Shown here: positions 16,812 through 26,709 of the stretch, in pieces
Position numbering within the stretch: position 1 is the stretch's first letter
How the letters are laid out: each line of letters starts with the position of its first letter
Assembly: GCA_963722965.1 (NCBI GenBank)
Contig: CAVROX010000005.1
Coordinates: forward strand, 124,001 to 188,000
Direction: 5' to 3'
Source: DATLSM01 sp963722965
Lineage (GTDB): Bacteria > Actinomycetota > Thermoleophilia > Solirubrobacterales > 70-9
Length of the DNA: 64,000 nt
Program-made: the position numbers and the translations under genes
Notes under the pieces: model-generated
Told to the model about the DNA's origin: nothing
Database searches by the model: none
The model's input: only the letters and a program-made list of their open reading frames with translations

Positions 16812-17588
16812 CTACCCCCGCTTCGTGCAGGCCTGCGTCGAGGTGGCTGTCAACGACTGGCCGTCCAGGTAGGTGAATGTGCCACGGGATTTCAGCGGCG
16901 ATCTCCTGCATTCGGCGGTGACGTAGCTGCGTTTTTGGCCCTTGTAGTTAAACCTCTTGCCGATCGAAGTCTGGAATTCGGTCAGCGCGCCGGTGCCGCC
17001 GACCAGCAGCGGGATGCTCACCGTCAGCCGGGGCCCGTAACCCTGCTTGTCGTAGCGGGTGATGACGCCGCTGAGGACAAAGGTGGTCTGCACCGGCTCG
17101 ACGCCATAGGTATGGAGGAGGACGACGGGCTTGCCGCCCTGGGGTACCCCGTTGAACGCGGTGACCACGGTCGGCTCGCTGAAGACCGTCCTACCGACCG
17201 GGATCAGCGCGGTCGCGGAACCGCCGCCGATCTTCGCCTTGCCGCATTCGCGCAGGGCGATTTCTGTCGAGACGCTCTGCAGCTTGGCGGCTTCGCAGGT
17301 GGGGACGCCCTTGGTGAACAGCTTCGTGTTCTGGTCGAAATCGATGACCGCCGAGACCGCCGGCACAGGGACGCCGTTGGCGGCCGATGTGGTCCCCGTC
17401 GTGGTCCGCACGCGAAGGGTGACCGGGGTCGGAGAGCGCTTTGAGAGCCGCTTCGGCGACACCGTCGCTTCGATCGACTGGGTGTTGCCGTTGGCTCCGG
17501 AGACGGTTGGGCCCGCCGCCGCCGCCGCAGTTCCGGCGACCATGGCCAGGATCAATCCTGCAAGGACCAGGGCGGATAGTTTGCGCAT
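16812..17588 (-). CDS. Secreted four-cysteine protein, paralogue 2
   Basis: 258 residues from the ATG at 17588 (start chosen because MRKLSALVLAGLILAMVAG is a signal peptide; the open frame to 17651 adds only a charged stretch). It has the same four-Cys layout as its paralogues: GVPTC, a Cys about 20 residues later (RECGKAKIGGG), YVTAECRR and a C-terminal STQACTKRG. It also shares the segment GALTEFQTSIGKRFNYKGQK. The gene converges with the MmpL gene (10 bp apart) and is divergent from the MCE cluster, with 200 bp between their starts. Function unknown. Confidence 0.84.
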   Translation of the reverse strand: MRKLSALVLAGLILAMVAGTAAAAAGPTVSGANGNTQSIEATVSPKRLSKRSPTPVTLRVRTTTGTTSAANGVPVPAVSAVIDFDQNTKLFTKGVPTCEAAKLQSVSTEIALRECGKAKIGGGSATALIPVGRTVFSEPTVVTAFNGVPQGGKPVVLLHTYGVEPVQTTFVLSGVITRYDKQGYGPRLTVSIPLLVGGTGALTEFQTSIGKRFNYKGQKRSYVTAECRRSPLKSRGTFTYLDGQSLTATSTQACTKRG

Positions 17589-17789
17589 TGGGGCTTGACT
17601 CCTCTCATCGAAGCACGGGTCAAGCGCCTCCTCTTGCTCTAACCGCGCCAAAGCGCCGGAGTAGCGCCGGGGAGTGCGTTGAATTCCAGTTAAGTCCCTG
17701 CGTGGTACCCACTTGGCCGGGGATGGCTCGGATACGATTCCGGCGCCGTTCCCCCGGGTCGGAGGCCGGGGAACCGCAAGCGACGATCC

Positions 17790-19198
17790 GTGGCTGCCAA
17801 TCCCTCAGGCGAGGAGATAAGTCCGGCGCCAAGCCGGAGGTACTCTCCCGCCCGAATCGGGGCCATTGGTGCCCTCGCGGTGGTGGTTATCGCCCTCGGC
17901 GTCGTGCTGTTTGGGGGCGGCGGCGGAATACCACTACCAGCTGCTCTTCCAGAACGCGGGCCAGCTCGTCCCCGAAAACCAGGTGATGATCGGCGGATCG
18001 CCGGTCGGCACGGTTGAAAGCATCGAACTAACCGAAAATAACCTCGCGAGCATCAAGGTCGGGATCAGCCAGCAGCTGCATCAGGGAACCACCGCCGTGA
18101 TCCGCGCCACGGGCCTTGCCGGGGTCGCCAATCACTACGTCTCGATCAGCCCCGGACCCAATAGCAGCCCCCCACTGCAAGAAGGCGCCACTCTCGGCCT
18201 CGCCTCCACCACCACGCCGGTCGACATCGACCAGCTCTTCAATACCTTCCCGCCCAGCGTCCGCAGGGGGCTGCGGCGAGTTCATTCGCGGCAACGCGTC
18301 GGTCTACGCCGGGGTTGGCCAGCAGGCAAACCAGGCCTACAAGTACTTCGGCCCGGCGCTCAACCGCACCGATGCGTTCGTGCACGCGCTCAACGCCGAC
18401 CAGAGCCTGTTCACCAGATTCCTGGTCAGCTCCAGCAAGCTCGCCACAGCCGTCTCTGAGCGCAGCGGCCAGCTCTCCAGCGCGATCTCCAACGCGAGCA
18501 CGGCCTTCGGCGCGATCGCCGGCCAAAACGCCTCCCTCGATCAGGCCCTGCGGGAATTCCCCGCCGTCCTGCGTCAGAGCAACACCACCTTCGTCAACCT
18601 CCGCGCCGCGATCGGGGACCTCGAACCGCTGGTCAACACCGCCAAGCCAGCGACCAAGAACCTGGCGCCCTTCCTGGCCGAACTGCGCCCGGTCGTCGAG
18701 GAGGCGGTCCCGGTGTTCAAGAACCTGCGCCTGACCGTGAAAAAGCCCGGCAAGGCCAACGACGCCGCCGAACTGCTCGCCGCCCTCCCTGATGTCCAGC
18801 GGCTTGCGGCAAAGGCCTTTCCCCACGCAGAACAGGCGATCGCCGCCTTCCAACCCACGCTCGACTTCGCCCGCCCCTACACGCCTGACATCTTCAATGG
18901 GTTCGGCAAGCTCGGCGTCGCCTCCGGCTACTACGACGCCAACGGCAACTACGTCAGGGCCTCGCTGGCCGATCAGAACCTCTTCAACTACAACAGCGCC
19001 AGCCACGAACTGGAACCGATCACGCCGAAACAGCAGTTCGAAGCCTTCGGCACCTCCGCCGCCGCCCACCGGCGTTGCCCGGGCGGCGCCACCCAGTCTG
19101 CTCCCGATAACTCCAACCCCTTCGTCGATCCGCCCTGGGCGGGGGCCGGCATCACCCCATCCCAGTGCAATCCCTCCGACGCACCACCGGGCCCATGA
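17790..19198 (+). CDS. MCE protein 1 of six, two apparent frameshifts
   Basis: GTG start. N-terminal membrane helix (IGAIGALAVVVIALGVVLFG) in frame one. The MlaD/MCE domain (NAGQLVPENQVMIGGSPVGT) is in frame two after a shift near 17918-17935, and the long helical C-terminal region (GNASVYAGVGQQANQAYKYF, to the stop at 19198) is in frame three after a shift near 18262-18278. Both breaks are in G-rich stretches. Joined length is about 470 residues, typical for actinobacterial MCE proteins, which form hexameric lipid-binding tubes outside the membrane. The stop overlaps the next ATG as ATGA. Confidence 0.85.
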
Positions 19199-20677
19199 GA
19201 AAGGTCCTGATCGGGGCAGCGGTGGCGATCGTCGTTGTGGCGGTCATCGCGCTGATCTCCTCCTCCAGTGAAGAAACCGGGTACCTGGTCCGCGCCTACT
19301 TCGACAACGGCTCCTTCATGGTTCCCGGTGAGCAGGTCCGCATCGCCGGGGCGAACGTGGGCTCGATCCAGTCGGTCGACGTTTCGATGCCGGGTGAAGT
19401 CGACGCCTACCACGACGGCAAGCCGGAATCGATTCCCGGCAAAGCGATCATCGTGATGGAAATCACCAATTCCGGGTTTCAGGACTTCCGCAGCGATGCG
19501 AGCTGCCTGATCCGTCCCCAGTCGCTGATCGGCGAGAAGTTCGTCGACTGCAACCCGACCCTGCCGCGCGCGCCCGGCTCACCGCCGCCGCCTCCTCTCA
19601 AGCAGGTCCCCGCCGGACAACCCGGCGCGGGCCAGTACGTGCTGCCGGTGGAGAACAACAGCACAAGCGTTGACCCCGATCTGATCAACGACATTCAGAC
19701 GCTTCCCTACGCGCAACGCTTCCGCCTCATCCTCAACGAACTCGGCGCCGGGTTCGCCGGCCGCGGCAAGGACCTCGAAGAAGTAATCCTCCGTGCCAAC
19801 CCGGTTCTGCGCGAGGTCGACCAGCTGCTCGGGATCCTCAACTCCCAGCGCCAGCGCCTCGCCCAGCTGGCGAGCGATTCCGCGACAGTCCTCGGCCCGC
19901 TTTCGCGCGAGCGGGCCCACGTGGCCGGGTTTCTCGCCAACTCAGGCGCCGCCGCCCAGGCCAGTTCCGAACGCGGCGCGGCGTTGGAAGCCTCGCTGCG
20001 CAAGTTCCCCCGATTCCTGCGCGAGTTCCGGCTCACGATGCGCAGCCTGCAGGGCTTCTCCGATGCCGGCACCCCGGTCTTCTCTGACCTCGGTAAGGCG
20101 GCGCCCTCGCTGACCGAAGCAACCAGGGAGCTGACCCCATTCTCCGCGGCCTCGACCGTGGCGCTGAAGAGCCTCGGCGCGACCGGCAAGGTCGCCGGGC
20201 CGCTGCTGGCCGAAGCCGACCCAGTCGTCAGCAAGGCGAGCGAACTCGCCCGCAGCGGCGTCGGCTCGACCACCAACCTCGCCAACTTCTTCGTCAACAC
20301 GAAGGAAACCGGCGGCTGGAACGGGCTGGTCGAACTGATCTACAACACGACGGCGACCCTGAACGGATTTGACAAATACGGCCACTTCGGCCGCACCCTG
20401 CTCACCCTCACCAATTGTGTTGATTACGAAGATGGATTAGAAGGACTATGCGGCCAGTCGGGCAACTTCACCGGCCCGGGCGCCCGTAAGCAGGCGACGG
20501 GCAGTAGCGCCGAGCTCTACCGTCGCCTCGAGCGCCAGCTTGGCGGACACAGCGGCGCCCGCCCCGACGCCGACCGGCGCCCCGGCGGCGCCCAAGGTCG
20601 GCCCGGCAGCCAAAGCCGGCCCTGAAGCGAAGACCGGCGGCACCTCCCCGCTCCTCAACTACCTGCTGGGGCCATGA
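19195..20677 (+). CDS. MCE protein 2 of six, probable frameshift near the 3' end
   Basis: Starts at the ATG at 19195, which overlaps the previous stop. One N-terminal helix (VLIGAAVAIVVVAVIALI), then the MCE domain with VPGEQVRIAGANVGSIQSV, then a helical region to about residue 420. In the raw frame the protein ends at 20625 with an Arg/Gly-rich tail. In the next frame the sequence ends Ser-Pro-Leu-Leu-Asn-Tyr-Leu-Leu-Gly-Pro, with a stop at 20677 that overlaps the next ATG exactly as at the other junctions of this operon. I therefore place a shift between about 20500 and 20545 and take 20677 as the true end. Confidence 0.85.
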
Positions 20678-22109
20678 GGAACCGCGGCGGACTAACAGGA
20701 ATCGCGAGCAGCCCGGTGCTGGTCGGTGCGGTCACCGTGCTGGTCGTGATCGTCGCCGTCTTCCTCGCCTACAACGCCAACAACGGACTTCCCTTCGTCT
20801 CCACCTACAACCTCAGCGCGGAGCTGCCCAACGCCGATGCGCTGGTCAAAGGCAACGATGTGCGGATCGGCGGCGTCCTGGTCGGGCGGGTCAGGTCGGT
20901 CGTGCCGGTAGCGCTCGGCAACGGGCGCTTCGCCGCCAAACTCTCACTCAGCCTCGACAAGAGCGTCGAACCGCTGCCGGTGGACTCGACGATGATCGTC
21001 AGGCCGAAGTCAGCGCTCGGCCTCAAGTACCTGCAGATCGTCCCCGGTAACTCCTCAAAGGGCTTTGCCGCCGGCGAAACGATCCCGCTCTCCGCGGCTC
21101 GGCCCGAACCGGTCGACATCGACCAGTTCTTCGACATGTTCAACACCAAGACCCGCGATCGCGATCCGGATCAACGAGGCCGGCTTTGGCAACGCACTCG
21201 CCGGCCGCGGGCCGGGGCTAAACGAAGCCTTCGGCGCACTGCGCGACCTGGTCGATAGCGGCCGAGCCGGCCCTGCGCAACCTGGTCGCCCCCCAGCACC
21301 AACTTCGGCGGCTTCTGGCACGCGCTCGAGGACCTCTCGGCGACGGTGGCCCCGGTGGCCGAGACGCAGGCAAGCCTCTTCGTCGCCCTCGATCAGACCT
21401 TCGCCGCCTTTGCCCGGGTCTCGCGCCCCTACATCCAGGAAACGATCTCAAAGAGCCCCTCGACGCTCGATGCCGCCAACGCCGACCTGCCGGTGCTGCG
21501 GCCTTTCTGCACGATACGCCAGCGATTCTTCACCGCCTTCCAGCCCGGAGCGGCGGCGCTCGCCAAGAACCTCGCCGACGATCGCCGCCGCCGAGCGCGC
21601 CGGCGTCCCGGCCCTCAACGCCTGCCCACCCTCAACGCCCAGCTGGTGCCGACGGCGGAAGCGCTGCTCGCCTTCCAGAACGCCCCCGGCGTCTTCAACG
21701 GGCTCGACCTGCTGATCGACACCAACAACACTCCTCGGCCCGGCGATCGAGTTCATCGCCCCGGCGCAGACCACCTGCAACTACCTGACCCTCGCCTTCA
21801 AGAACCTCGCCAACGCCGACCAGCGAAACGCAACGGGCTCGGCAACTGGCTGGACTTCATCTCTTCGAGCCACCGGAAGGGCCCAACAGCCGAGGGCGCC
21901 CCCGCCTCGGCGCCGGCCAACGGACCGGCAGTCCGAAAACCACCTCCACTACAACCCGTTCCCGAACACCGCATCGCCGGGCCAGCCCTATACCTGCGAA
22001 GCGGGCAACGTTCGCTATCAGGCCGGACAGACCGTGATCGGCAATCGTCCCCGGCAAGCACGGGACCAAGACCTCCGGCCAGCTGAAGGGGCAGGGGGAG
22101 GCGAAGTGA
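20674..22109 (+). CDS. MCE protein 3 of six, about five apparent frameshifts
   Basis: The ATG at 20674 overlaps the previous stop. N-terminal helix (VLVGAVTVLVVIVAVFLAY) and MCE domain (LVKGNDVRIGGVLVGRVRSV, then VDIDQFFDMF) are clean to about 21160. Further shifts are needed near 21160, 21285 (a run of six C), 21580, 21735, 21840 and 21930-22060 to keep the helical domain and the end in frame; the last stretch reads NPFPNTASPGQPYTCEAGN and closes at the TGA 22107-22109, overlapping the next GTG. This is the most broken gene in the window. Either the raw sequence is locally poor or this copy is decaying; neighbouring intact genes favour error. Confidence 0.75.
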
Positions 22110-23616
22110 GCCGGCTTACCGAGCGCGAAACAAAGCAGGGCGCTCCCAGCGGCCGCTTCAGCTGGCGGCCGAGCAACGCCCTGATCGCCGTCATCTTCAT
22201 CCTCATCTTCACCGCTCGGCCCCTACCTGGCCTTCACCGGGCACGTGCCCTTCACCAGCTACGGATACGAGCTGAATGCGACCTTCTCCAACTCGGCGAA
22301 CATCGCGGTCAAATCGCCGGTGCGGATCGCCGGGGTCGAAGTCGGTGAAGTGATCTCGACCAGCCGCGAAGGCAATGACACCAACCGTCACCTTCACAGT
22401 CGAAGGCACCGGCCGCCCGATCCACAGCGACGCCTACGCCACGATCCGACCGCGGATCTTCCTCGAGGGAAACTTCTTCCTCGAACTTGACCCCGGGAGC
22501 CCCAGCGCGCCCGAACTTGGCAGCGGCGGGACGATCCCGGTCAGCCGCACCTCGACCGCGGTCCAGCTCGACGAAGTCCTGACCGCGCTGCAGTCCCCGG
22601 TCCGCGCCGATCTCAGCCGCCTCTTGGAAGGCTACGGCGAAGCGCTCACCCACAAGCCGACCGCCGCCGAAGACGCCACCCAGCTTCCCGAAGTGCAGGG
22701 CAAGAGTGGCGCCGAAGGGTTGAACGGGGCGCTGCGCTACGGCGGCCCCGCCGGTCGCTACAGCGCCCAGGTCTCAAACGCCCTGCTCGGGACCCAGGAG
22801 GGCGACCTCTCGCGGCTGATCGCCGGCGCCGGGCGCACCTTCGGCGCCTTCGCCAGCCGCGAGAGCGACCTGCAGGGCCTGATCGACAACTTCGACGTAT
22901 TCACCGGCGCCCTCGCCGCCCAGTCGTCAAACCTCTCCGCAACCGTCCACCTGCTCGGCCCGACCCTGCAGACCGCCCATGCCTCGCTGGTCAGCCTCGA
23001 CCGCACGCTGCCGCCGCTGCGCACCTACGCGATCGAGCTGACCCCCGCGGTCGCCCAGCTGCCGGGTCTGATCGCCGCCTCCAAGCCGTGGCTGGCGCAG
23101 GTGCGGCCGCTGCTCTCGGGCAAGGAGGGCGGCGGCACCGCGAAGTTGCTGCGCGAACTGACCCCGGGCTACGCCGGCGCGGCGCAGGCGGGCAAGGCGA
23201 TCGCCCTGCCACAACTCAACCTGCTCGGCCTCTGCACGACCAAGGTGCTGGTGCCGACGGGCAATCAGACGATCGAAGACCGCTTCAGCACCGGCGCCCC
23301 CAACTACCGCGAATTCTTCTACGCCCTCAGTAACTTCGCCGGGGCAACCCAGAACTTCGACGGCAACGGGCCCTACCTGCGGGTCCAGGGCGGTGGCGGC
23401 GGCACGCTCCTGCGCCAGTCAAACCCCAACGGCCGGCTAACCACTGAGAAAGAAGACTTCGGCAACGCGATCGAAACGCCGTTGGGAGACCAGCCGCAGC
23501 TCGGCGGAAAGCCGCCGAGCAAGCCGGGCGTGAGCTGTTACAAGAACCCCGTGCCCGACGTCAACGGGCCGCTGGGCCAGGTCGGCCCATCAAGCCTGCA
23601 GCCGGTGAACCCATGA
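22106..23616 (+). CDS. MCE protein 4 of six, two apparent frameshifts
   Basis: GTG at 22106 overlapping the previous stop (GTGA). N-terminal helix ALIAVIFILIFT is in frame one. FTSYGYELNATFSNSANIAV and the MCE core VRIAGVEVGEVIS are in frame two after a shift near 22215. From VTFTVEGTGRPIHSDAYATI to the stop at 23616 it is in frame three after a shift near 22370. The rest is a long helical domain with a Gly-rich loop (VQGGGGGTLLRQ) and a Pro-rich end. Joined length is about 500 residues. Role as for the other members: subunit of an envelope lipid-binding hexamer. Confidence 0.86.
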
Positions 23617-25028
23617 GCGACGGCAACCACGAGGTGAGCCGCTTCCAGCACTTCCGTGCCGCGCTGGGGCGCCAGGCCCGCGGCCGCGGCAAGGACACGA
23701 TCGCGATCGCGGTCCTCGCCGCGCTCGGCATCGCGATGATGCTCGGCATCTTCATCGAGCAGAAAGCCTCGCTTCCGTCCTGGTTGCCGTTGGTCGGGGA
23801 AAGCTTTGACCACCTCACTGCCGATTTCACGACCGCGCAGGCGGTTACTCCGGGCCAGGGCCAGGCGGTCGACATCGCCGGCATCCAGATCGGCAAGGTC
23901 AGCTCGGTCAACCTCGAAGACGGCCACGCCGTGGTCGGGATGTCGATCGAACCGAAGTACATGGCGCTGATCCATCCCGACGCGGGCGCCCTGCTGCGTC
24001 CGAAAACCAACCTCAACGACATGATCGTCGAGATCGAACCCGGCACGGGCAGCGGGCAGATCGAAAACGGCGGCAATATCCCCCTCTCGCGCACCCAGTC
24101 CAACGTCAACCTCGACCAGTTCCTCGACACCCTCGACGCCGACACCCGCCAGTATTTGCAGCTGCTGCTCGCCGGCGGCGCCCAGGGGGTCGGCGGCCAC
24201 AGCCGTGATCTCTCGGGAGCCTTCCGCCGGCTCCAACCCTTCTCCCACTACATCGCGCAGCTCAACGGCGCGGTTGCCAAGCGCCACGTGGCGCTTGCCC
24301 ACGCGATCCACTACTTCTCCTTGCTCGCCACCGAACTGGGTCGCCACGACAGCGAGATCCAGCGCTTCGTCACCTCCTCAGATGCGGCGCTTGGAAACTT
24401 CGCCAACCAGCAGGAATCAATCCAGGCCTCGCTGCGCGAATTCCCGGCGACGCTGCAGGCGACCGAGGCCGGGCTCGCCAGCTCAGATCGATTCTCCACC
24501 ACCGCCCGCCCGGCGCTCTACGGCCTGATCCCCCAGGCTCAGGCGCTGACCCCCGCCTTCAAGGCGACCGAGCGCCTCTTCCGGCAGACGACGGCGCCGA
24601 TTCGCGACGGGATCCGCCCCTTCACCCGAGAAATCCGCCCGGTGCTGACCCACGCCAAGGAAGGCTCGGGGCCGCTGAAGAAGACCGTGACCGGCTTCGG
24701 CAACGCCCTCGGCGGGTTCAACGCCTTCCTCAACGAGCTCGCCTACAAGCCGCAGGGCTCAAAACAGAGCTACCTGTTCTACCTGCCGTGGCTAAACCAC
24801 GACCTCAACACCGACTTCAATCTGCAAGACGCCGCGGGGCCGGTGCAGCGCGGCCTGCTGCTGTTCTCCTGCAACGGCCTCCAGCTCGCGGACGGCTTCG
24901 CAAACAGCAAACCTTTCATCAAGACGCTGCTGGAAACTGCCCATACCCCCAAGCCCGCCGAACTCCCTGAAATCCCTCAGGGCGAATCACCGGTCCAAGG
25001 CTGCGGCCCCCACTCGGGTAAAGGCTGA
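23613..25028 (+). CDS. MCE protein 5 of six (intact)
   Basis: 471 residues, ATG overlapping the previous stop. One N-terminal helix (IAIAVLAALGIAMMLGIFI) after a 25-residue cytoplasmic stretch, then the MCE domain (GQAVDIAGIQIGKVSSVNLE; LLRPKTNLNDMIVEIEPG), the NLDQFLDTLD linker, and a long helical domain. Two Cys near the C-terminus (LFSCNGLQ and VQGCGPHSG) may form a disulfide outside the cell. The frame is unbroken. Stop TGA at 25026-25028 shares its last base with the next ATG. Confidence 0.94.
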   Translation: MSDGNHEVSRFQHFRAALGRQARGRGKDTIAIAVLAALGIAMMLGIFIEQKASLPSWLPLVGESFDHLTADFTTAQAVTPGQGQAVDIAGIQIGKVSSVNLEDGHAVVGMSIEPKYMALIHPDAGALLRPKTNLNDMIVEIEPGTGSGQIENGGNIPLSRTQSNVNLDQFLDTLDADTRQYLQLLLAGGAQGVGGHSRDLSGAFRRLQPFSHYIAQLNGAVAKRHVALAHAIHYFSLLATELGRHDSEIQRFVTSSDAALGNFANQQESIQASLREFPATLQATEAGLASSDRFSTTARPALYGLIPQAQALTPAFKATERLFRQTTAPIRDGIRPFTREIRPVLTHAKEGSGPLKKTVTGFGNALGGFNAFLNELAYKPQGSKQSYLFYLPWLNHDLNTDFNLQDAAGPVQRGLLLFSCNGLQLADGFANSKPFIKTLLETAHTPKPAELPEIPQGESPVQGCGPHSGKG

Positions 25029-26578
25029 TGAGCAAGCGGGCACCGAGCACGAAACAGCTCCTGGCGATCGCGGCCTTCGCGCTGTCGTGCTTTGGGATCC
25101 TGCTCTTCCTCTGGATCAGCTTCGGCGGCCCGACGCCGTTTAAGGCGAAACCGTATGAAATCAAGATCCCCTTCAACAGCGCGACGCAGCTGGCCGAACA
25201 GTCAGACGTGCGGATCTCCGGCGTTGACGTGGGCAAAGTGCAGAGCATCGCCCTTGCCCCCAACCGCAAGCAGGCGCTGGCGACGATCTACATCGAAGAC
25301 AAGTACGCGCCGCTGCCGCTCTCGACCAGGGCGCTGCTGCGCACCAAGACCCTGCTCGGTGAGACCTACGTCGAACTGACGCCGGGCGCCCGCAACGGCC
25401 CCAAGCTCGCCGACGGCGGCACCCTGCCAAACGCGCAGGTCGAACAGTCGGTGCAGCTGGACGAGATCTTTCGCACCTTCAACCCGAGGACGCGCGCAGC
25501 ATTTCAGACCTGGATGCAGGAAGCATCGGTGGCGATCGGCGGCCAGGGCGCATCGCTATCGGCGGCGCTGGGGGAATTTGACCCGACCTTCACCGAATTT
25601 GACCGTCTCTTTCGCATCCTCGACAGCCAGCGCCTTGCGGTCCGCCAGCTGTTTAGCAACGGCGCGGTGGCGCTGGCGGCGCTGCGCGGCCGCGGGGGTG
25701 AGCTGGCCGGCTTGATCCGCAACTCAAACGCGGTCTTTCAGACCACCGCGGTGCGCGACACCGAGATCGAAGAACTCTTCCGCGCCTTCCCGACCTTCCT
25801 TGACCAGTCGAAACTCACCCTGGCCCGGCTTCGCACCTTCTCGCTCAACGCCGATCCGCTGATGCGCCAGCTCGTGCCGGTCGCCGAACAGCTCTCCCCG
25901 ACGATCGTCGCCTTCGGCAAGCTGGCGCCGCAGGCGAAGGGCCTCTTCGAAGGGCTGGCGCCGGTGATCGCCCTCGCCCCGTCCGGGTTTCCAGCTCTGC
26001 GCAAGCTGCTTCGCGACGAGTTCCCACCCCTGCTGCGGGCGCTTGATCCCTTCCTGCGCAATCTCAACCCGATCCTCACCGGCCTCGGGCTCTACAAGCA
26101 CGAGATCACCGGAGTGATGGCCAATCTGGCCGTCGCGTCCAATGCGATCCTGCCAGAAGAAACCGGAGTGGCCCCGCAACACTACCTGCGCACGATGGGG
26201 CCGCTCAACCCGGAATCTGTGGCCACCTTCGGCCACCGGCTGACGACCAACCGCTCGAGCGCCTACAGTCCGCCGCTGTGGGCAAGCAGCTTGGTTAGCG
26301 GCCTTCCCAGCTTCGAGACCCGTCAGTGCAGTTCCGGGATCACCGCGTCACTGAACCCCAACACGCCCAGCGAACCCGCCTTCAACGGGCGCACCGAAGG
26401 CAACGTCAAAAAAGCCACCGAATTCTTCGAACGGCTGAAGAAGTTCGCCTTCGCCGGGCAGAGCAGTTCGGCCACCGTTCCGGCGCCAGGCTGCACCCAG
26501 CAGGCTCCCTTCAACCCGATCGGCAAGTCCGGTTCGCCGACCACCTACCAGCAGACCTTCGAACAGCAGGGGAAGTAG
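25028..26578 (+). CDS. MCE protein 6 of six (intact, last gene)
   Basis: 516 residues. N-terminal helix (LLAIAAFALSCFGILLFLWI), MCE core EQSDVRISGVDVGKVQSIAL, beta-strands up to TKTLLGETYVELTPGARNGP, linker VQLDEIFRTFNPRTR, then about 300 residues of helices ending in a Ser/Pro/Thr-rich tail with single Cys residues (RQCSSGIT; PAPGCTQQ). Longest of the six. It is followed by a perfect palindrome at 26593-26624 that probably ends the transcript. No YrbE permease or Mkl-type ATPase gene is present on either side of the six. Confidence 0.94.
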   Translation: MSKRAPSTKQLLAIAAFALSCFGILLFLWISFGGPTPFKAKPYEIKIPFNSATQLAEQSDVRISGVDVGKVQSIALAPNRKQALATIYIEDKYAPLPLSTRALLRTKTLLGETYVELTPGARNGPKLADGGTLPNAQVEQSVQLDEIFRTFNPRTRAAFQTWMQEASVAIGGQGASLSAALGEFDPTFTEFDRLFRILDSQRLAVRQLFSNGAVALAALRGRGGELAGLIRNSNAVFQTTAVRDTEIEELFRAFPTFLDQSKLTLARLRTFSLNADPLMRQLVPVAEQLSPTIVAFGKLAPQAKGLFEGLAPVIALAPSGFPALRKLLRDEFPPLLRALDPFLRNLNPILTGLGLYKHEITGVMANLAVASNAILPEETGVAPQHYLRTMGPLNPESVATFGHRLTTNRSSAYSPPLWASSLVSGLPSFETRQCSSGITASLNPNTPSEPAFNGRTEGNVKKATEFFERLKKFAFAGQSSSATVPAPGCTQQAPFNPIGKSGSPTTYQQTFEQQGK

Positions 26579-26592
26579 GGAGCAGAGGATGA

Positions 26593-26624
26593 GGGAAGGG
26601 GCGAGCGGCCGCTCGCCCCTTCCC
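26593..26624. terminator. Perfect 16+16-bp palindrome between convergent genes
   Basis: GGGAAGGGGCGAGCGG immediately followed by its reverse complement. It lies 15 bp after the MCE6 stop and before the convergent secreted-protein gene, so it can act as a terminator for both directions. No T-tract follows; strong GC hairpins without one are common in high-GC actinobacteria. Confidence 0.6.
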
Positions 26625-26709
26625 TCCCTTTGCCCGTCCTGAGTGAGGGCTCGGGTGGCGCGGCCTCAGCGCGCCCCACCCGGGTGCGGTTTGGGTCGGC
26701 TGGTGGCGC

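Noticed and set aside
18239..18459. Programmed frameshifting as the cause of the split MCE frames
   Set aside because: The break points have no common slippery site or downstream structure, differ in direction between genes and affect many unrelated genes.
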